This document shows positions 7,592 through 16,212 of a stretch of DNA of 64,000 nucleotides, in pieces. How positions within the stretch are numbered: position 1 is the stretch's first letter; each line of letters begins with the position of its first letter. The DNA comes from JAFDZW01 sp038229915. Its GTDB lineage: Bacteria; Bacteroidota; Ignavibacteria; Palsa-1295. Under the pieces are notes generated by a model that was not told the DNA's origin, ran no database searches, and was given only the letters and a program-made list of their open reading frames with translations. The stretch spans positions 105,897 through 169,896 of the forward strand of contig JBBRNY010000001.1 of NCBI GenBank assembly GCA_038229915.1, in the 5' to 3' direction. A program made the translations under genes and the position numbers.

Positions 7592-9028
7592 ATGAGTACA
7601 TCCATCGTCTGGCTGCGCCGCAATCTTCGTCTTGATGACAACAGAGTTCTTGTTCGTGCAGTGCAGGAATCAGATCACGTCATCCCTGTTTATTTTTGGG
7701 ATACCGATCACCTATCGAATCAATGTGCCAATCGCCTCGGATTTATTCTTGAATCGGCTAAAGAATTAACTACTACCTTCGATAGCGCAGGTTCGCGCCT
7801 TCTCATTCGTTGCGGAAACGTTGCCGCAGAACTTGTGAAGCTCGTCAAAGAGACCGGGGCAACGACAGTTCACATTGATCGTAATTACGAAGCATACGAG
7901 ATCAAACGCGATCAAGATTGCAAAAAAGCAATTGCAGAACTTGGTGCCACGTTGATTGAAATAAAAGAGAATGTCCTCTTTGATAGCGGCGAAGTAAAAA
8001 CAAAAGAGGGAAAACCTTACACCGTTTTTACACCTTTCAAAAAATCGGTGTGGGAGAGAATTACAACTGAGTCTGTCGAAACAATTACTCCAAAAGACCT
8101 GAAGCCGGCAAAAAATATTTCCTCTTTTGAAAGTCATTCACTCCCTGATCTCGCAGTGTTAGATCGCTCAACACTTTCGCCAGAGAGAATTCAATTCGGT
8201 GGAAGTAATGAAGCCGAAACACGTTGGGTAATTTTTAAAGAGACGGGAATAAAGAATTACAAAGCGCATCGCGATATACTTGCGATGAGCGTCGGCACAT
8301 CGAAACTCTCGCCACATCTGAAATATGGCACCATCTCGATTCGCAAACTTGCTCGTGAAGCATTAGCGCTTTCGCAAGATACTGATTCTGCCGAGGGGGC
8401 GAACACGTATATCAACGAGTTGCTGTGGCGCGAATTCTATTATAATATTTTAATGTCGTTTCCGCAGGTCGAGCACTCGGCATTTCAGAAAAAATATGAC
8501 GGCATTCGTTGGCAGCATAACGATATATATCTTGAAGCATGGAAAGCAGGCAAGACCGGAGTGCCGATCATCGATGCGGCAATGCGCGAACTGCACGAAA
8601 CGGGTTGGATGCACAACCGAGCACGAATGATCGTCGCAAGTTTCTTGACGAAAGATCTTCTCATCAATTGGCAAGAAGGCGAATTGCATTTTATGTCGTG
8701 GCTCACCGATGGCGACATTGCCCAGAACAACGGTGGCTGGCAATGGTCGGCTTCGACGGGTACTGATGCGCAGCCATATTATCGTATTTTTAATCCGTAT
8801 CTGCAATCAAAACGTTTCGACCCTGATGGAGAGTATATCAAACGATATGTGCCGGAGCTAAAAAACCTTCCGATCAAATTTCTTCACGAGCCGCATCTGA
8901 TGACACCGCTCGATCAAGCGTCGTATGGATGTAGGATAGGCGAAGACTATCCCTTTCCAATAGTTGATCATTATGTGCAACGAGAAAAGGCAAAAGCGAT
9001 GTTTGAAGCGTTGAAAGAACGCTTGTAA
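7592..9028 (+). CDS. phrB: Deoxyribodipyrimidine photolyase (cryptochrome/photolyase family)
   Basis: A 478-residue protein of normal length for class I photolyases. The N-terminal alpha/beta antenna domain begins SIVWLRRNLRLDDN. The C-terminal FAD domain shows NELLWREFYYNIL (about 271-283), GVPIIDAAMRELHETGWMHN (about 323-342) and DGDIAQNNGGWQWSASTGTD (about 374-393), which are the FAD- and lesion-binding hallmarks of CPD photolyases. It repairs UV-induced cyclobutane pyrimidine dimers with blue light. The ATG at 7592 falls right after a terminator T run. A small membrane-protein gene follows 8 bases later. Confidence 0.93.
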   Translation: MSTSIVWLRRNLRLDDNRVLVRAVQESDHVIPVYFWDTDHLSNQCANRLGFILESAKELTTTFDSAGSRLLIRCGNVAAELVKLVKETGATTVHIDRNYEAYEIKRDQDCKKAIAELGATLIEIKENVLFDSGEVKTKEGKPYTVFTPFKKSVWERITTESVETITPKDLKPAKNISSFESHSLPDLAVLDRSTLSPERIQFGGSNEAETRWVIFKETGIKNYKAHRDILAMSVGTSKLSPHLKYGTISIRKLAREALALSQDTDSAEGANTYINELLWREFYYNILMSFPQVEHSAFQKKYDGIRWQHNDIYLEAWKAGKTGVPIIDAAMRELHETGWMHNRARMIVASFLTKDLLINWQEGELHFMSWLTDGDIAQNNGGWQWSASTGTDAQPYYRIFNPYLQSKRFDPDGEYIKRYVPELKNLPIKFLHEPHLMTPLDQASYGCRIGEDYPFPIVDHYVQREKAKAMFEALKERL

Positions 9029-9035
9029 AACCGTA

Positions 9036-9254
9036 ATGACATCGAAGCAAATGGTACCACGTCTTGCACTGATCCTGATTTTTCTCTGTGGCTCGATCTT
9101 CGCCTATATCGAGAGCGTCTATATGCGCGACCACGCCGCATTCCTCGGCGATAAAAGCAGTTCGGTCGTTTTTTGGATGTGGGTGTACCGAGCAATAGCC
9201 GTCGCAAGTTTCTTCGCTGCCTCATTTTTCAGCGGAGCTTTTTTTAGACGGTAG
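9036..9254 (+). CDS. Small membrane protein, unknown
   Basis: A 72-residue product starting 7 bases after the photolyase stop. Two hydrophobic segments (about 8-25 and 45-66) flank a charged loop (YMRDHAAFLGDKSSS), and the protein ends in Arg-Arg. This fits a two-pass inner-membrane protein. No family is recognised. Coding status is supported by the close spacing, the membrane-like pattern and the lack of another gene here, but the start could also be the Met at 9051. Confidence 0.5.
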   Translation: MTSKQMVPRLALILIFLCGSIFAYIESVYMRDHAAFLGDKSSSVVFWMWVYRAIAVASFFAASFFSGAFFRR

Positions 9255-9319
9255 CCCTCAACGAAAACTAATACCCCCAATTTGCGGTTTATTAACCTGA
9301 TTATTAAAATATAACGACT

Positions 9320-9418
9320 ATGGTAATATTTTTTGGGGTGATGGTTTTGTCGATGGGAGGCATCGTGTATGTCTGCTTTAAGGACGTGTGGGCAGAAAAA
9401 AAGAAGCTCGCGAAATAA
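9320..9418 (+). CDS. Possible 32-residue single-pass membrane mini-protein
   Basis: A short frame from ATG 9320 to TAA 9416-9418 encodes 32 residues: a hydrophobic segment of about 20 (VIFFGVMVLSMGGIVYVCF) followed by a charged tail (KDVWAEKKKLAK). This positive-inside pattern suits a small inner-membrane protein. The gap between the neighbouring genes is otherwise unused. No ribosome binding site is evident and no homologue is known to me, so it could be chance. Confidence 0.3.
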   Translation: MVIFFGVMVLSMGGIVYVCFKDVWAEKKKLAK

Positions 9419-9420
9419 AT

Positions 9421-9807
9421 TTAGAGCGGCAATAGCCCGACCAGGCCGCAAAGGAGCCCAATGAGCGAAGCTCGGACGATCATCGCGTTTCGCTTTTTTA
9501 AGTCCAACTCTTTATAAAGATCATTCACGATCTTAGTTTTTTTCAGATCGATCTCCGTGCTTCTCGTAGTGGCATTGACCACACAAAACTGTTCTTTTAC
9601 CTGAAGATAATTCAGTACTGCCCCGAAGCCGAACCCTGCCGCCGCGATTGCCCGAAACACCGGCTCGATGTGCATCACAAACATCCCTACAACAACAACA
9701 ACCCCTGTGACGGCTACGATATAGCCCAGCTTCCTTCGTGCACTGACCCCTGCTGAATCGATATTGCAAACCCCTGGATGATACGTAAATGCTGTTGCTT
9801 TTGCCAT
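9421..9807 (-). CDS. Small multi-pass membrane protein
   Basis: A 128-residue protein. The start at 9807 is supported by a one-base TAATG overlap with the stop of the upstream NamZ-like gene; a longer frame to 9867 would run into that gene. Three hydrophobic segments are seen (about 28-47, 52-68 and 108-128), separated by a Lys/Asp-rich soluble stretch (about 80-105). The early motif GVCNID followed by RRKLGY recalls the small YgaP/DUF2892-type membrane domain, but the match is weak. Coupling to the NamZ gene suggests co-expression. Function unknown. Confidence 0.6.
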   Translation of the reverse strand: MAKATAFTYHPGVCNIDSAGVSARRKLGYIVAVTGVVVVVGMFVMHIEPVFRAIAAAGFGFGAVLNYLQVKEQFCVVNATTRSTEIDLKKTKIVNDLYKELDLKKRNAMIVRASLIGLLCGLVGLLPL

Positions 9808-11042
9808 TACTGATAGAGTAAATATTTCTTGCGTTGTATACGAAAACGAGATTCGTCCTGCTTCCATAATGCTATTACGGACTCAGGTGATGTTGCGGTT
9901 TGGAAGGCCTTTAGGATTGCGGTCGTCCCCGTGACCTTCTCGAACATTCGTTTCGATGAAAACACTACAGCCGAATAGGCTTTCGCAAAATTAGTATCTT
10001 TCAGTAATGCTGTGAATATCTTGAATTGTGCTTGATAAAGCGATTTGATCGTGCGAATGTTTTTTGGTAATGTGATCGCAACACCGTGATAGGTCTTTTG
10101 CGAATCGGCATAGGGCACGGTAAAATCTTCCGCATTAATAAATAGCTCCGGTGAGATAGCGCGCTTCGCGGCATCAAGCAACACCTCGGTCGGAACAAGT
10201 CGCGAGCCGAGTCTGAGAAACGGCGTATCAGAACCGATACCAACCGAGAGCACGCCAAGCTCGCCGATAGCGCCAAACATCGCCGCACCGACGGCACTTT
10301 CGAACGTCGGAATGTTTGGGCTTGGTGCAGTCCAATCAAGTCCGGTCTCGCGCCATGTCATCGTGCGTTTCCAATCGGACATTGCGATCACCGTTAGCTT
10401 GAGTTTTGTAGCTGACTTAAACCACCTCTCACCCACAGCCATTTTCGCAATTTCGCCGAGAGTCATTCCATGAATATACGGGATCGGTACTTGCCCGACA
10501 AACGAGCGAAGTGTTGTATCAAGAATATTACCTTCGATGCGATCACCCCCAATTGGATTAGGACGATCGAGCACTACAAACTCGATCTTGTTTTCGGCGG
10601 CCGCCTCCATCGCAAGGATCATCGTCGAGAGATAGGTATATGGTCTGACGCCAATGTCTTGAATATCAAAGACGAGCACATCAATTCCGCGGAGCATTTT
10701 TTTTGTCGGCTTTCGGGTCGAGCCATACAGCGAATAGACAGGGATGCCGCGATAGCTCGTTGCCGTGTCGCTCGTAGCACCGGCTTTACGAACCCCCGAA
10801 AACCCATGCTCAGGCGAAAAAAGAGCAACCAACTCCAAAGGATTGTCTAAAAACACATCCGGACCAAACTCCCCGTCGTTCGTGCGCGAGGTCTGGTTAC
10901 AGATCAAACCGACGGGTTTGGATGACAAGATCGAATGCTCGCTCGATGCCAATAGGTCGAGCCCAGTTTTGGTAAGGCCAATAGCCGAGGACGAAACAAA
11001 GCAGAAAAAAACCGTGAATGCAACAAAGTGAAAGCGTGGCAT
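9807..11042 (-). CDS. DUF1343 family protein, NamZ-type exo-beta-N-acetylmuramidase
   Basis: A 411-residue secreted protein. The ATG at 11042 is chosen because a Sec signal peptide (about 1-20) follows it; the frame runs open to 11150. Family marks are GLICNQTSRTNDG, ALFSPEHGFSG (near residues 74-84, containing the conserved Glu-His), VFDIQDIGVRPYTYLSTM and VLDRPNPIGGDRIEG. DUF1343 proteins such as NamZ of Tannerella and Bacillus (GH171) release terminal MurNAc from peptidoglycan fragments, so a role in cell-wall recycling in the periplasm is likely. Its stop overlaps the start of the small membrane protein gene by one base. Confidence 0.88.
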   Translation of the reverse strand: MPRFHFVAFTVFFCFVSSSAIGLTKTGLDLLASSEHSILSSKPVGLICNQTSRTNDGEFGPDVFLDNPLELVALFSPEHGFSGVRKAGATSDTATSYRGIPVYSLYGSTRKPTKKMLRGIDVLVFDIQDIGVRPYTYLSTMILAMEAAAENKIEFVVLDRPNPIGGDRIEGNILDTTLRSFVGQVPIPYIHGMTLGEIAKMAVGERWFKSATKLKLTVIAMSDWKRTMTWRETGLDWTAPSPNIPTFESAVGAAMFGAIGELGVLSVGIGSDTPFLRLGSRLVPTEVLLDAAKRAISPELFINAEDFTVPYADSQKTYHGVAITLPKNIRTIKSLYQAQFKIFTALLKDTNFAKAYSAVVFSSKRMFEKVTGTTAILKAFQTATSPESVIALWKQDESRFRIQRKKYLLYQ

Positions 11043-11152
11043 TAATTTACTTGATATTTTGTCGTAGTATAACAAGTATAGAGCTTGTGGGTTCTTTTTG
11101 GATGGTTGTTTATCGGGGTGAGATAGCGATTTTAGAAAAACGATAATCACTT

Positions 11153-12148
11153 ATGAATATTTCTTTTTTAGCTATATTTTTTTTAAGTATACTATTTGGA
11201 AGCTCAACTGCACAATTTCCACGGGTAAGCGGCGCGCCAACTTCAAACAGTTGTTATAGATTTAAAGTGGATCAGCTAACCTATAGTCCACCATTAAAAA
11301 TGGATATGTCGTACCAGACGTTACTAGGGTACATCTATTTTGATAGCCTCTTGAGGAATATTTCAAACTACAAACAGATAGATACCTTTTTAAGTAAGAT
11401 CAATAACTTTGATAGACTAAAATATTTTGATGCCTTACTATATGCAATGCAAGATTATGATGCGATCCTTTTCGACGAATTTTGTCTTGCAGCAAATTCT
11501 GTAAATAGCAATTATCACTCCAACCCCCTCGATATTTTGGGGGATTATTATCAGAAAGCAAAAAAAATATCAGTGCCAATTAAACATAAACTGCTTGTTC
11601 TGACCGGGATAATTCAACGGATAAAAATTAAAAACATCACCGAGGATATAGACACATTCTGCCATTCTCCTGTTCATCCATTACCAAAATTATGTATCAC
11701 AGCAGAAGTACTGGATACCATAAAAGGAAAACATTTTGTTTCTATAAATTGCAGTACATTAGGGGTGCCTGCAAATCCATGCATCAATTTCTCCTATTCA
11801 CCACTTTGGGATTATTCAGGTGAAGAATCAATTGAAATTACACATCTTGTATATGACTCTATTACGGGGACCGCTAGGACGAGGCATCCGTATGGCTCAA
11901 ATTTTCTAAAAATTGATTCAGAGTATATATGTTTTCTAGGCGATGTAATGTATGATAATGACGGCCAATTTTCTTATTATAATTATTCGCCTGAAAGAGC
12001 CCCTGGATTACATGGAGGGTTTTTACCTATAAGTTCAAGTGGCTATGTTAAGGACCAAAGCAATATTTTTGGATATGGCACAAGTGTACCCAAAAGTGTA
12101 TTTATTGATTCACTCCGCCAAGATATATATTCCATTTTACATCCTTAA
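11153..12148 (+). CDS. Secreted protein of unknown function, AT-rich orphan
   Basis: A 331-residue product with a Sec signal peptide (about 1-20, SSTA/Q). The mature part has many Tyr, Asp, Ser and Asn residues and several Cys (for example CHSPVHPLPKLC and INCSTLG), but no domain is recognised and no sorting domain is present. Base composition differs from its neighbours: the line 11401-11460 has 16 G+C in 60 bases, whereas flanking genes are close to half G+C. It is transcribed divergently from the NamZ gene and ends 5 bases from the convergent rpoN. The composition suggests recent acquisition. Confidence 0.62.
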   Translation: MNISFLAIFFLSILFGSSTAQFPRVSGAPTSNSCYRFKVDQLTYSPPLKMDMSYQTLLGYIYFDSLLRNISNYKQIDTFLSKINNFDRLKYFDALLYAMQDYDAILFDEFCLAANSVNSNYHSNPLDILGDYYQKAKKISVPIKHKLLVLTGIIQRIKIKNITEDIDTFCHSPVHPLPKLCITAEVLDTIKGKHFVSINCSTLGVPANPCINFSYSPLWDYSGEESIEITHLVYDSITGTARTRHPYGSNFLKIDSEYICFLGDVMYDNDGQFSYYNYSPERAPGLHGGFLPISSSGYVKDQSNIFGYGTSVPKSVFIDSLRQDIYSILHP

Positions 12149-12153
12149 CAACC

Positions 12154-13695
12154 CTAAACAATCCGCTTCCGCATTCTCGCTACTGGGATGTTCATTTGTT
12201 CGCGGTATTTGGCAACGGTTCGGCGTGCGAGGTCATAGCCGTCAGCGTGGAGCATATCGGCGAGTTGGTCGTCGGTCAGGGGTTTCATCGGGTCTTCGCC
12301 TTGGATCATTTCTTTGATGCGGCCTTTGACAACTTTGTTCGAGATGAGTTCTGCCGCGACATCAGCGCCATCGCCACCGAGAGGAATAGACTCGCTGAAG
12401 AAATATTTTAATTCATAGACGCCAAAATCACACTGACAATACTTGCCGTTGACCACACGGCAGATCGTCGAAATATCCATCGAGATCTCTTCGGCAATAT
12501 TTTTATAGATCAGCGGCTTGAGATACTTTTCGCCTTTGATAAAAAATTCTTCCTGCTTTGCAACGATCGTCTGCATCACCGCCAGCAATGTTTTGCGTCG
12601 CTGATAGTACGCAAGCACAAATGCTTTTGCCGACTCGAATTTCTTATTAATAAATTCTTTTGCATCATCAGAAAGCGGTCTGCCGACTGCGGCTTTATTC
12701 TTCTTCGTCAGCTCTTTATATGACGCATTGATCCTGATAGAAGGCACTCCGCGCTCATTGAGCGTGATAATAAACTCTTTGGAGTCCGGGGTCTTCTCAA
12801 TATAAAAATCTGGTGTGATATAACGACGGCTTTCGGCAGATGTTGCCGATGGTGCGCCGGGTTTTGGGTTGAGGCGTTGTACCAGATCAAGCGCCGGCTT
12901 GAGCTCAGCTAATTCTAAATGAAGCTTCTTTGCAAGGAGCTGATAATTCTTTTTAATAAAGAGATCGAAGTGCTCACGAAGAATATTTAATGCAAGATGT
13001 TTTGCCGGATGCTGTTCGCTCATGACCTCAAGTTGCACGAGCAAACACTCTTGCAAATTGCGCGATGCAATGCCGATCGGGTCGAGATGCTGTATGCGAC
13101 GAAGTAATTTTTCCGATTCAGGAATAGTATATTCCTCACCGTAATAGACAGTGGTGTCTTGCACTACTTGATCGAGCGGAATAGCTAAATATCCGTTCTC
13201 GTCAAGCGAGCCAATGATTTCCTCGGCAAGTACGCGTAACCGATTAGAGAGTTCGAGGTGAGAAAGCTGAGTGTTGAGGGATTCTGTTAGCGTTTCTTCG
13301 GCGGCTTGGCCACGATCTTCTCGGTCTTCGTCGTCGTTGTTTCTGAGTCTCGGGGCTTTGAAGCCTTCGAGCTCGTCGTTCATAAAATCTTCGAGCGAGT
13401 AGTCGTTGTCTTTATCGTTATCAGATGAGTCAGCAGTTTGCTGTTGCTCCTGCTCAATTCGGTCGCTGCGGTCATCGGCAGGAGTTGTCGCAATGATACT
13501 GGATTCGACCGAAGCGCCAAGGGTATCTTCGGGGAGTTCGTCTTCGGGCACTTCTTCGAGCATCGGATTTTCTTCGAGCTCTTCTTTAATGCGCTCTTCG
13601 AGTTGCGCCGACGGAAGTTGCAACAACTTTAAGTATTGCACCTGCACCGGCGTGAGCCGTTGGTGCATACCTTGACGTTGGCGCAATTGGAGCAT
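12154..13695 (-). CDS. rpoN: RNA polymerase sigma-54 factor RpoN
   Basis: A 513-residue protein with the three-region layout of sigma-54. The Gln/Leu-rich N-terminal activator region begins LQLRQRQGMHQRLTPVQ. An acidic linker follows (about 45-125, many Glu and Asp). Then come the core-binding region and the C-terminal DNA-binding part with the RpoN box ARRTVAKYR at residues 490-498. Sigma-54 reads -24/-12 promoters and needs AAA+ activators. No activator gene or GG-N10-GC promoter was identified in the window. It converges with the orphan gene at 11153. Confidence 0.96.
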   Translation of the reverse strand: MLQLRQRQGMHQRLTPVQVQYLKLLQLPSAQLEERIKEELEENPMLEEVPEDELPEDTLGASVESSIIATTPADDRSDRIEQEQQQTADSSDNDKDNDYSLEDFMNDELEGFKAPRLRNNDDEDREDRGQAAEETLTESLNTQLSHLELSNRLRVLAEEIIGSLDENGYLAIPLDQVVQDTTVYYGEEYTIPESEKLLRRIQHLDPIGIASRNLQECLLVQLEVMSEQHPAKHLALNILREHFDLFIKKNYQLLAKKLHLELAELKPALDLVQRLNPKPGAPSATSAESRRYITPDFYIEKTPDSKEFIITLNERGVPSIRINASYKELTKKNKAAVGRPLSDDAKEFINKKFESAKAFVLAYYQRRKTLLAVMQTIVAKQEEFFIKGEKYLKPLIYKNIAEEISMDISTICRVVNGKYCQCDFGVYELKYFFSESIPLGGDGADVAAELISNKVVKGRIKEMIQGEDPMKPLTDDQLADMLHADGYDLARRTVAKYREQMNIPVARMRKRIV

Positions 13696-13762
13696 TCTCT
13701 ATACTACCCTTCTTTTCGTGTGTTAAGCAAAAATCGTACCAATGTTAATTGATAAATAGGGC

Positions 13763-13798
13763 AAAAAAATTCCGCGATCTATAGAAATCGCGGAATTT
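13763..13798 (-). terminator. Rho-independent terminator after the bacilliredoxin gene
   Basis: A perfect 12-bp stem (13767-13778 with 13787-13798) and an 8-base loop. On the minus strand it is followed by a T run (the A run 13763-13769). It separates the bacilliredoxin gene from rpoN. Confidence 0.85.
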
Positions 13799-13822
13799 CG
13801 ATCATTTCGTAGATCAGCTGAA

Positions 13823-14230
13823 TTATAAAGCGTCTAATGCGCGGGTAATCTCTTCTGCGATCGTTTCGGGCGATTTGCCTTCGATCTGCCAGCGCTCGAG
13901 CATCCAAACAAGCTTGCCATCGCGAATTATCGCCATTTGGGGCGAAGATGGCGGAAAGCCTACGAAGAATTGTCTTGCACGAGCAACAGCTTCAGTATCG
14001 TTGCCGGCTAGTGCGGTGATAAATTTATCCGGCTGTTTGCTATGTTGCATCGCCATTTTCAGTGCCGGTCTGGCACCTCCGGCGGCACAACCACAGACTG
14101 AATTAATAAACACCAAGGCAGTGCCAGGTGCATTTAATTCGGTTTCAACTCCTTCGGCAGTGCGTACTTCTTTTGCTCCGAGCGAGGTAACCTCATCACG
14201 AAACGGTTGCACTAAGATCGGGTCATACAT
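13823..14230 (-). CDS. BrxA/BrxB-family bacilliredoxin
   Basis: A 135-residue protein of the YphP/YqiW family, with the diagnostic CGC motif (Cys46, Cys48) in INSVCGCAAGGARP. Bacilliredoxins reduce mixed disulfides between proteins and bacillithiol-type thiols in the cytoplasm. Length and the motif surroundings match closely. Whether this organism makes bacillithiol or an N-methyl derivative cannot be told here; some Chlorobi and Bacteroidota do. A TATATTTG promoter-like element lies 22 bases upstream and a terminator follows, so the gene looks monocistronic. Confidence 0.9.
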   Translation of the reverse strand: MYDPILVQPFRDEVTSLGAKEVRTAEGVETELNAPGTALVFINSVCGCAAGGARPALKMAMQHSKQPDKFITALAGNDTEAVARARQFFVGFPPSSPQMAIIRDGKLVWMLERWQIEGKSPETIAEEITRALDAL

Positions 14231-14252
14231 ATTAATTTTCCTTTCCTATTTT

Positions 14253-14262
14253 CAAATATACG
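14253..14262 (-). promoter_or_regulatory. -7 element CGTATATTTG for the bacilliredoxin gene
   Basis: On the minus strand CGTATATTTG lies about 22 bases before the ATG at 14230. TATATTTG fits TAnnTTTG. The same decamer occurs three times before the secreted-fibre gene at 25119, which supports its use as a promoter element in this genome. No clear -33 TTTG is seen. Confidence 0.5.
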
Positions 14263-14306
14263 GCTCTCTAACAGTAGTATACGTAATTGTGCTCCGCTGT
14301 TACTCG

Positions 14307-14492
14307 CTATTTTTTTATGTAGCCGCCACGCAGTATCCATACAAAGTAATATCCTATCCCAACCGACGCGGCAAGTGATAGAATACCGAGGATCATATTA
14401 CCGTTTTCCCGTGATAATTCTTTGATTCCGAGGAACACAAAGAACACCAGTGCAAAGCCGATCAATATTTTATGTGCCGTTAGTAAACGCAT
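14307..14492 (-). CDS. Small two-pass membrane protein, unknown
   Basis: A 61-residue product with two hydrophobic segments (about 9-22 and 33-55) separated by a polar turn containing ELSRENGN, and a basic end (RGGYIKK). The pattern is that of a genuine small inner-membrane protein and the frame starts with ATG, but no family is recognised. It borders the DnaA-box-rich intergenic region on its upstream side. Confidence 0.5.
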   Translation of the reverse strand: MRLLTAHKILIGFALVFFVFLGIKELSRENGNMILGILSLAASVGIGYYFVWILRGGYIKK

Positions 14493-14529
14493 AGTCGTAT
14501 AGAGTTAGGTGGTTCTTCACAAGTTCGTG

Positions 14530-14858
14530 CTTGTCGTATGGATAACATCTGTATCATAATAAATCAATTCATTGATAACTTGTCAGGAACATTGTGTACG
14601 GGTGTTGGTAAAAAAAATGTTAACTGTATAACCTGTAGATAATATCTGTGGATGTGGACGAGGTTCTGTCTATCCACATGTGAACATATACCTTCATAAC
14701 TTGTTATCATACTTCTTTAGTGCGGTACTACGCCCTGTGAGTGTTGCGTACACATCGTTATACACATACCCACAGCCTTTATAATAAGTATTATTCTTTT
14801 TTTAAACTTTTTTAAATAAGAATAATAAATAAGAATACGTTAACAACTCGTCGTTTCT
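14530..14858. other. Gene-free region with DnaA-box-like sites and AT-rich tract (candidate oriC)
   Basis: No gene is seen between 14493 and 14858. The stretch holds several 9-mers near the DnaA box TTATNCACA: TTATACACA exact at 14758-14766; CTATCCACA at 14670-14678; and, on the minus strand, TTATCTACA (14634-14642) and TTATCCATA (14537-14545), each one mismatch. Two-mismatch copies lie at 14647-14655 and 14766-14774. Right after the cluster an almost pure A+T tract (14776-14837) contains a perfect 10-bp inverted repeat (14789-14798 with 14818-14827) and could serve as an unwinding element or a leader for ugd. Flanking genes diverge. This is sequence resemblance only. Confidence 0.4.
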
Positions 14859-16166
14859 ATGAATATATCCATTATCGGTACAGGATATGTAGGATTAGTC
14901 ACCGGAGCAGGTCTTGCTGAAACCGGGCATACAGTAATGTGTATGGATATCGTGCAAGAAAAGATCGAAATGCTTCGCAAAGGCGAAATACCGATCTATG
15001 AGCCAAGTCTCGAAGAAATGGTACGTTTCAACACGACCGAAGGCCGTTTGAGTTTTACCAATAGTTACGAAGAAGCCGTCGCAAACGCAAAAGTGATCTT
15101 CTTTGCATTACCAACCCCTCAGGGTGATGACGGATCTGCCGATCTTTCGAGGATTATGCAATGTGCCGAAACAATAGCGAAACTCATCACTGAGCCGACA
15201 GTGATCGTCAATAAATCCACAGTCCCTGTCGGAACGGCAGAGAAAGTAAAAAATATTTTTAAAGCACACACCAAGATACCGGTCGAGGTAGTATCCAACC
15301 CGGAATTTTTGAAAGAAGGTGCAGCCGTACAAGATTTTATGAAGCCCGACCGGATCGTGATCGGCTCTTCGAGCGAAACAGCAATCGAGGTGATGCAGGA
15401 GCTATACGAGCCATTCGTACGCACCGGAAACCCGATCTATGTTATGGACGAAAAAAGTGCGGAGCTTACCAAGTATGCCGCAAATGCGATGCTCGCAGTT
15501 CGTATCTCTTTTATGAACGAGATCGCAAATATTTGTGATCGTGTTGGCGCTGATGTCGATAAAGTGCGCAAAGGTATTGGCTCGGATGCACGTATCGGTC
15601 CGCAATTTCTTTTTCCCGGAGTTGGATATGGTGGTAGTTGCTTCCCGAAAGATGTGAGCGCAATTGTAAAGACGGCGCAGGATTATGATTACGAATTTAA
15701 AATATTGAAATCGGTTCAGGAAGTTAATGTTCTTCAGAAAAAAATTCTGGTGCAAAAAATTCTTGAGCACTATAAAGGGAATATCTCCGGAAAGACTTTT
15801 GCCTTGTGGGGTTTATCATTCAAACCAAAGACCGATGATATTCGCGAAGCACCAGCAATCGAGATCATCAAAGCATTGATAGCCCACGGAGCAAAAGTAC
15901 AAGCCAGTGATCCGGTAGCTATCGAGGCAGTAATGAAAATTTTACCGGAGACCGATCAGCTCCGCTATCGCAGAAGAAACACGAAAACGCTCGAAGGTGC
16001 CGATGCATTGGTTGTCGTGACCGAATGGAATGAATTCCGCAACCCGGATCTTACAATGCTCGCCAGTTCACTCAACGATAAAGTGATATTTGACGGAAGA
16101 AATATCTATGATCCGGAAAAGATCAAAGAGCACGGATTGATGTATTACGGAATCGGAAGACGCTAA
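14859..16166 (+). CDS. ugd: UDP-glucose 6-dehydrogenase
   Basis: A 435-residue protein of normal length. The N-terminal NAD domain shows IIGTGYVGLVTGAGLAE (about 4-20), the central domain VNKSTVPVGTAEKV and NPEFLKEGAA, and the catalytic Cys lies in GVGYGGSCFPKD (about 256-267). The C-terminal UDP-binding domain has GLSFKPKTDDIREAPA. It oxidises UDP-glucose to UDP-glucuronate with two NAD+. The next gene, a UDP-glucuronate decarboxylase, uses that product, giving UDP-xylose for surface polysaccharide. Confidence 0.95.
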   Translation: MNISIIGTGYVGLVTGAGLAETGHTVMCMDIVQEKIEMLRKGEIPIYEPSLEEMVRFNTTEGRLSFTNSYEEAVANAKVIFFALPTPQGDDGSADLSRIMQCAETIAKLITEPTVIVNKSTVPVGTAEKVKNIFKAHTKIPVEVVSNPEFLKEGAAVQDFMKPDRIVIGSSSETAIEVMQELYEPFVRTGNPIYVMDEKSAELTKYAANAMLAVRISFMNEIANICDRVGADVDKVRKGIGSDARIGPQFLFPGVGYGGSCFPKDVSAIVKTAQDYDYEFKILKSVQEVNVLQKKILVQKILEHYKGNISGKTFALWGLSFKPKTDDIREAPAIEIIKALIAHGAKVQASDPVAIEAVMKILPETDQLRYRRRNTKTLEGADALVVVTEWNEFRNPDLTMLASSLNDKVIFDGRNIYDPEKIKEHGLMYYGIGRR

Positions 16167-16168
16167 TT

Positions 16169-16176
16169 TATATTTG
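16169..16176 (+). promoter_or_regulatory. -7 element TATATTTG before the UDP-glucuronate decarboxylase gene
   Basis: TATATTTG fits TAnnTTTG. It starts 2 bases after the ugd stop and lies 36 bases before the next ATG. A start site would fall near 16183, so the gene could have its own promoter as well as read-through from ugd. Confidence 0.45.
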
Positions 16177-16212
16177 TTGTTACTGTATATCCAATAACTG
16201 GAAAATTTTCTC

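Noticed and set aside
13875..14378. A 167-residue plus-strand frame opposite the bacilliredoxin gene
   Set aside because: The minus strand encodes a clear bacilliredoxin with its CGC motif, promoter element and terminator; the plus frame has no family features.
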